Assembly (NCBI GenBank): GCA_000433355.1
Contig: FR893154.1
Location: forward strand, 1 to 64,000
Length of the DNA stretch: 64,000 nt
DNA from: Alistipes sp. CAG:435
Lineage (GTDB): Bacteria > Bacteroidota > Bacteroidia > Bacteroidales > UBA932
Direction: 5' to 3'
In this document: positions 60,281-64,000 of the stretch, piece after piece
Layout: each line of letters begins with the position of its first letter
Position numbering within the stretch: the stretch's first letter is position 1
The notes under the pieces: model-generated
Told to the model about the DNA's origin: nothing
What the model saw: only the letters and a program-made list of their open reading frames with translations
The model's database searches: none
Translations under genes and position numbers: made by a program

Positions 60281-61921
60281 ATGAAAACAACTTCTTTGTC
60301 CAGGCTTTTCTGTGCCGCGATGTCACTTGTCATCCTCTGCTCGTGCGGTGATGACAAGCCGGAGCCTAATGTCATCGTGAGACCGAAGGATCCGAAGGCG
60401 GTTATGGCCGCCAATCTTGGGGAATATCTTTCAAAGGACTATCCCTCAAATGTTTCCTATGTCGAGGTGACCTCCGACCAGGTCATCGTGAAAGGTACTT
60501 GCTCCGGATCCGGAAACTACGTTCTTGCCGAGATCACCCCTTGGCAGGACGTGACCGAGATGGAGATTTTTCCTTACACGGAAAGCATTTCCGGCAAGTC
60601 CTTCACTGTGACCATGAAGAGAATCGTTCCGGCAAGGGAGGGCATCAGGTACGACCGGGTGTTCTCCAAATGGGCCGTAGTAAAGGTGGACGGGGACAAG
60701 CAGGTTCTTGACTCCCACGCCCGCTATGCCGACGAGGTGGCTCCGAAAGCCAGTCCCGCGGCTCTTCCGCTAAGGAACAAGAAAGGTTTCGGGGCTGGAG
60801 ACATAGACCTTTATTTCAGTGACTGCAAGGAGATGAACGTGGGCAGCATCACGATGAATGTTGTCCTCAATGACTACATCAAGGGAGAAGGCTCCGGTTA
60901 CTCCTATGGCGGCCAGAACTATTCTTTGGGTGCCTTCAAGGACTATGTTGACCGCGTTACCCGCCGGGCCGGAGAAATGGATCTCGTGGTGTCCGCCATC
61001 ATCCTCTGCCAGACGAACTCCATATTCAAGGATCCTGAGAATAAGGGCGGCAACTACACCATGCCGAACCTGACGACTGCAAAGGCGTTCAATCTCTACG
61101 CCGCCGCCCTTGAGCACATGGCCTCGACTCACTGCACACAGGGCAACAGGATCTCGCATTGGATCATGCACAACGAGGTGGATTTTGCCAACGAGTGGAC
61201 AAACATGGGTGATCAGCCGATGATGCGCTATCTGGACCGCTACATCAAGTCGATGAGAATCTGCTACAACATTGTCCGCCAGTACGACCAGAACGCATCG
61301 GTGCTTGGCTCCTACACCCATTGCTGGGCCAAGGCGGACGGCAGCTTCGCTCCGAAGATGATGCTGGAGAAGACGGTTGAATATTCTTCCGCCGAGGGCG
61401 ATTTCCGCTGGGGTGTGGCCTATCACCCTTATCCGCAGGATCTCACAAAGCCTTCTTTCTGGGTGAACGACACGCAGGCGACATATTCAATGACCACGAG
61501 GTACATCACCTTCAAGAATCTGGAGGTAATCGATGCATGGATCAAGCAGAAGGAGAATCTTTACAAGGGCAAGACGAAGCGCGTCCTGTTCCTTTCCGAG
61601 CAGGGTACGAACTCACCGTCCTATTCTGAGTCAGATCTTACGCTTCAGGCCGCCGGAGGTGCCTGGGCTTGGAAAAAGGTCTCCAAACTTGACGGCATCG
61701 ACGCGATCCAGTGGCACAACTGGGCGGACAACAAAGCCGAAGGAGGCCTCAGGATAGGTCTTCGCACTTTCGCTGAAGGTAGTGTCTCAAATCTTACCCC
61801 TAAGCCTGTCTGGTACGTCTGGAAGGCCGCCGGCACGGCCGAAGAGGATTCCGTCTTTGATCAGTACAAGACCACCCTCGGCATCTCCGACTGGGATTCC
61901 ATCCTTAACACTGTCGAGTAG
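60281..61921 (+). CDS. DUF5722-family lipoprotein, putative glycoside hydrolase
   Basis: 546 residues from ATG 60281 (a TTG two codons earlier is in frame). The lipobox reads VILCSC-GDD. An N-terminal beta domain (about 40-140) precedes a TIM-barrel-like part of the DUF5722 type: DYVDRVTRRAGEMDLVVSAIIL, ISHWIMHNEVDFANEW, WGVAYHPYPQDLTKPSF, VLFLSEQGTNSPSYSESDL and QWHNWADNKAEGGLRIG. Asn-Glu299 and Glu440 in SEQG are placed like the acid/base and nucleophile of clan A hydrolases; this is inference. It is 8 bases after the GH99-like gene and last in locus 2. Confidence 0.82.
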   Translation: MKTTSLSRLFCAAMSLVILCSCGDDKPEPNVIVRPKDPKAVMAANLGEYLSKDYPSNVSYVEVTSDQVIVKGTCSGSGNYVLAEITPWQDVTEMEIFPYTESISGKSFTVTMKRIVPAREGIRYDRVFSKWAVVKVDGDKQVLDSHARYADEVAPKASPAALPLRNKKGFGAGDIDLYFSDCKEMNVGSITMNVVLNDYIKGEGSGYSYGGQNYSLGAFKDYVDRVTRRAGEMDLVVSAIILCQTNSIFKDPENKGGNYTMPNLTTAKAFNLYAAALEHMASTHCTQGNRISHWIMHNEVDFANEWTNMGDQPMMRYLDRYIKSMRICYNIVRQYDQNASVLGSYTHCWAKADGSFAPKMMLEKTVEYSSAEGDFRWGVAYHPYPQDLTKPSFWVNDTQATYSMTTRYITFKNLEVIDAWIKQKENLYKGKTKRVLFLSEQGTNSPSYSESDLTLQAAGGAWAWKKVSKLDGIDAIQWHNWADNKAEGGLRIGLRTFAEGSVSNLTPKPVWYVWKAAGTAEEDSVFDQYKTTLGISDWDSILNTVE

Positions 61922-62103
61922 AAGTCCGCAATCGGCTCCATCTGTCGCAGTGTATCGGTTGCAGCTGTTCTACCTGTCGCAGAGATTGTCTGTAACAAAG
62001 TCTATCTGTAGTAGAATTGCCAGTTGTTGAACCTGCCGTTTTTTTACACCTGCCTGTCGTTGTTGTCGTCGCAACGGGCCCTTGGCGGATAACTAATTGA
62101 AAA

Positions 62104-62188
62104 CCAATGAATAAAGCAAGTTCGTGGTGTGGGATTCAGCACCACGAACTTGCTTAGGTTGTTGATATTCATATATTTGCGTGCCACG
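62104..62188 (+). repeat. 3'-flanking hairpin element, copy A
   Basis: CAAT-AATAAAGCAAG leads into a perfect 14-base stem: GCAAGTTCGTGGTG (62116-62129) with CACCACGAACTTGC (62140-62153), 10-base loop. TTAGGTTGTTGATATT and a tail ending TGCCACG (62182-62188) follow. Flanks and tail match copy B at 63407; the stem interior differs. It contains TATATTTG at a 19-base distance from CTTG, so a promoter is conceivable. Its position is about 185 bases 3' of the DUF5722 gene. Confidence 0.75.
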
Positions 62189-62340
62189 CTTTCTGATTGC
62201 GATTGCAGGCAGAGAGCCTGTCGAAGCGATGTTAGTTGGACAAGTTCACTAACCGCTCTGTGCCTCAATTATAAACTAACGAAATAAGCCTTTATTAAGC
62301 ATTGTGATATTCTTAATGTTAGACATTTGAATGATTACAA

Positions 62341-62500
62341 CGTAAGTTTCCTGAGAGGAAAGTCCTCGCAAAAGGTGGCACTGTAAACTGAATCAGTGAA
62401 TCTGTAAAGAGAAACAGTTGAATCGAAGGACGGATGTAAACCAGTTCAGAGATGCTGTAAAGTATATCAGGTAAACAACCTCTAAAGTGTCAACCACCAT
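62341..62500 (+). other. Non-coding stretch with serial small hairpins
   Basis: GAGGA-AAG-TCCTC, CACTG...CAGTG (62379-62398) and CTGT...ACAG (62402-62417) follow one another. The phrase TGTAAA recurs five times or so in this span. No open frame explains it. It could be an unrecognised structured RNA or a leader of the lipoprotein gene. The GAGGAAAGTCC string recalls RNase P RNA, but the other conserved parts are missing. Confidence 0.3.
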
Positions 62501-62558
62501 TCTTAGGGAAGGTCACTGTTGCGAATATGATGATAATAATTGATATGATTCGCTTTTA

Positions 62559-62588
62559 TTTGTAAGATAAAAACGTTTTGTATATTTG
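62559..62588 (+). promoter_or_regulatory. Promoter of the orphan lipoprotein gene
   Basis: TTTG (62559-62562), 18 bases, TATATTTG (62581-62588). The -7 box is perfect; the spacer is one base short of the usual 19. It lies 48 bases before the ATG at 62637. Confidence 0.65.
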
Positions 62589-62636
62589 TAAATCCTGTAA
62601 AAGAAAAATATTGGTATGCATTTAACACAATTACTT

Positions 62637-63398
62637 ATGATAAGCCAATCGAGACTAATTAAGATAGTTGCAGGTGTTCTATCTTTACTATGTGTGGTAG
62701 GGTGTGATTTTGCGAAAATGAAGAAGTGTCCTTCTTATGTAGCAACGTATATTGATATTCAAGGATTGAAATTAGAGACAACTTCTGACAAGATGAGTGT
62801 TGAGGTAAATCCTTCACAAGGTTTTAGCAACGAATATGATTTCTTGGCAGAAGATTCTAAATTTGCCTATAAATATGAAAGTTTGTGTCGTAAGCACAAC
62901 GATCTTTCATATAATCAGAAAATAAGTGTAATTAATGGTTATGATTTTACGGCTCAGACATTTCTATCGGAGGATTTTGACTCTATAAAAGTCACATCTG
63001 ACAAGGATTATGACGAAAAGCATCCAGCAGGTGAAAGCCTTAATGACTTATGTAGGTTCGTGGCGTTTTCTCCTTATAAGTTCATATCCAGCGGCTATAA
63101 AGACTACTACAACTACTCAAAGGATAATGTTTCAAAGACTCTCGCAAAACTTGCAGGTTATTTGGGAATATCTGAAGGTCAAAAACTTACTTGTCATCCT
63201 ATAGACAAAATGCTGTCAGATGTGACAGCGAAGGATTTGATTCTGCTCGGTTATGACAATCCGTATCCGTTGTTCAGGTTACATTTTGAGAGTAAACCTG
63301 TTGTTTCAGGTGAGCATCAGATAACAGTGGAAGTCTGTACGGATGAGGGTAAAATCTACACCGCTACAATCACTATGAATTTTGTGGCGGACAACTGA
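62637..63398 (+). CDS. Hypothetical lipoprotein, family not recognised
   Basis: 253 residues from the ATG at 62637 (MISQSRLIKIVAGVLSLL), chosen for its compact signal; the frame is open from 62616. The lipobox is LLCVVGC-DFA. The mature part looks like a mostly beta domain with a helical middle (YKDYYNYSKDNVSKTLAKLAGYL). The C-terminal HFESKPVVSGEHQITVEVCTDEGKIYTATITMNF reads like an immunoglobulin-type strand set. DNA is more A/T-rich than the neighbours. It has its own promoter and is flanked by two hairpin elements in direct orientation. No function can be proposed. Confidence 0.7.
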   Translation: MISQSRLIKIVAGVLSLLCVVGCDFAKMKKCPSYVATYIDIQGLKLETTSDKMSVEVNPSQGFSNEYDFLAEDSKFAYKYESLCRKHNDLSYNQKISVINGYDFTAQTFLSEDFDSIKVTSDKDYDEKHPAGESLNDLCRFVAFSPYKFISSGYKDYYNYSKDNVSKTLAKLAGYLGISEGQKLTCHPIDKMLSDVTAKDLILLGYDNPYPLFRLHFESKPVVSGEHQITVEVCTDEGKIYTATITMNFVADN

Positions 63399-63406
63399 TT
63401 GTCTGT

Positions 63407-63490
63407 CAATTAATAAAGCAAGTACCTTGTGTGTAAATCCGCACAAGGTACTTGCTTATGTTGTTGATATTTATGGACTTGTCTGCCACG
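63407..63490 (+). repeat. 3'-flanking hairpin element, copy B
   Basis: CAAT-AATAAAGCAAG leads to a perfect 14-base stem: GCAAGTACCTTGTG (63418-63431) with CACAAGGTACTTGC (63442-63455), 10-base loop. TTATGTTGTTGATATT and a tail ending TGCCACG (63484-63490) follow, then eight or more T. It starts 8 bases after the lipoprotein stop and ends 6 bases before the convergent ychF stop. Confidence 0.8.
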
Positions 63491-63496
63491 TTTTTT

Positions 63497-64000
63497 TTAG
63501 ACGTTAAAGAGGAAGTGCATGATGTCGCCGTCCTGGACGACATATTCCTTGCCTTCGGTGGCGAGCTTTCCGGCGGCTCTGACGGCACTTTCGCTGCCGA
63601 GTGTGACGAAATCATCGTACTTGATGACTTCCGCCCTGATGAATCCCTTCTCGAAGTCCGTGTGGATGACTCCGGCGGCTTTAGGTGCCTTGTCACCCTT
63701 GTGGATTGTCCATGCGCGGCACTCATCGGATCCTGCCGTGAAGAATGTCTGGAGCCCGAGCAGATGGTAGGCTCCCTGGATCAGTCTCACGACACCGGAT
63801 TCTTTCAGCCCCATCTCCTCAAGGAACATCTGACGGTCCTCATAGGAGTCCATCTCGGCGATTTCGGATTCGGTCTTGGCTGAGATCACGAGAATCTCCG
63901 CGTTCTCTTCCTTGACAGCCTCACGGACGGCGTCCACATACTTGTTGCCGTTGACAGCCGAGGCGTCGTCCACGTTGCATACGTACATCACCGGCTTGTT
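63497..64000 (-). CDS. ychF: Redox-regulated ATPase/GTPase YchF, C-terminal part (runs off the window)
   Basis: At least 167 codons remain; the 5' part lies beyond position 64000. Visible are NKPVMYVCNVDD (end of the G domain, where YchF has its ATP-specifying region), the helical coiled segment SYEDRQMFLEEMGLKESGV, and the C-terminal TGS domain. In the TGS domain LLGLQTFFTAGSDECRAWTI, GDKAPKAAGVIHTDFEKGFIRAEV and the closing EYVVQDGDIMHFLFNV are family blocks. YchF binds ribosomes and acts in translation or stress responses. Convergent with the orphan lipoprotein gene. Confidence 0.95.
   Translation of the reverse strand, partial: NKPVMYVCNVDDASAVNGNKYVDAVREAVKEENAEILVISAKTESEIAEMDSYEDRQMFLEEMGLKESGVVRLIQGAYHLLGLQTFFTAGSDECRAWTIHKGDKAPKAAGVIHTDFEKGFIRAEVIKYDDFVTLGSESAVRAAGKLATEGKEYVVQDGDIMHFLFNV

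Larger units (their letters stand above)
61922..62636. other. Gap after glycan locus 2
   Basis: About 700 bases without a credible gene. It holds a CTGTCGCAG-rich degenerate repeat just after the DUF5722 stop (61940-62000), hairpin element A (62104-62188), a diverged copy of the CTTCGACAGGCT repeat (about 62208-62230), a stretch of small nested hairpins (62341-62500) and a promoter (62559-62588). Confidence 0.6.

Noticed and set aside
62341..62500. RNase P RNA (rnpB), because of the GAGGAAAGTCC string
   Set aside because: The string arises inside a small hairpin (GAGGA-AAG-TCCTC), and the other universally conserved blocks and the 350-400-base length are not there.
62104..63490. Integron cassette with attC sites (gene followed by palindromic site with variable stem)
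   Set aside because: No R'/R'' core sites (GTTRRRY / RYYYAAC) at the ends, no integrase gene, and the third copy stands alone far away.

Overview
The window reads as a chromosomal segment of a Bacteroidales bacterium, probably a gut or rumen relative of Bacteroides, Alistipes or Prevotella. The support is three SusC/SusD pairs in two glycan-uptake loci, many signal-peptidase-II lipoproteins, several promoters of the Bacteroidetes type (TTTG, 18-21 bases, TAnnTTTG), a single-chain glycyl-tRNA synthetase, and a two-gene flavoprotein/iron-sulphur fumarate reductase. I see no rRNA, tRNA, CRISPR array or intact insertion sequence. The exact genus cannot be fixed by reading alone.

Layout. 0-3.3 kb: glyS and an AAA-type ATPase, separated by a repeat-rich 600-base gap. 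3.3-5.3 kb: accessory DNA with a Fic protein and a broken IS3-family transposase. 5.4-14 kb: polysaccharide-utilisation locus 1 (NHL-repeat lipoprotein, SusC, SusD, DUF1735-type binding lipoprotein, Ig-like/CBM6-like lipoprotein) with no enzyme. 14.2-18.1 kb: decayed accessory genes (frameshifted ORF, WYL remnant, PD-(D/E)XK nuclease in two frames), a metallophosphoesterase and a DUF4143 ATPase. 18.2-32.1 kb: housekeeping genes folK, a DUF59 protein, sufE, sufS, ruvA, mnmG, ybeY, a TonB protein, hflX, frdB, frdA, an Ntn hydrolase and ruvB. 32.4-41.8 kb: mfd, coaX, an outer-membrane protein, a TPR protein, lptC and a PpiD-like foldase, all on the plus strand. 42-61.9 kb: locus 2, two tandem SusC/SusD pairs, a discoidin-type surface lipoprotein, two GH99/71-like hydrolases around a GH78 rhamnosidase, and a DUF5722 protein. 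62-64 kb: a repeat-flanked orphan lipoprotein and the 3' part of ychF.

How it works together. Locus 2 looks self-contained: surface lipoproteins capture a rhamnose-containing glycan, SusC/D import it with energy passed through TonB-type proteins such as the one at 24.7 kb, and periplasmic hydrolases trim it. Locus 1 has only capture and import parts. LptC and the PpiD-like protein serve envelope assembly. SufS, SufE and the DUF59 protein serve iron-sulphur assembly, which the fumarate reductase needs.

The most unusual signals are non-coding. Two long hairpins between ruvA and mnmG share a loop but have covarying stems. Three hairpin elements sit just 3' of genes with conserved flanks and variable, perfectly or nearly paired stems. 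The hexamer GAATAT is strongly over-represented over much of the window and often supplies the start codon. Short tandem repeats overlap the promoters of both AAA-type ATPase genes.
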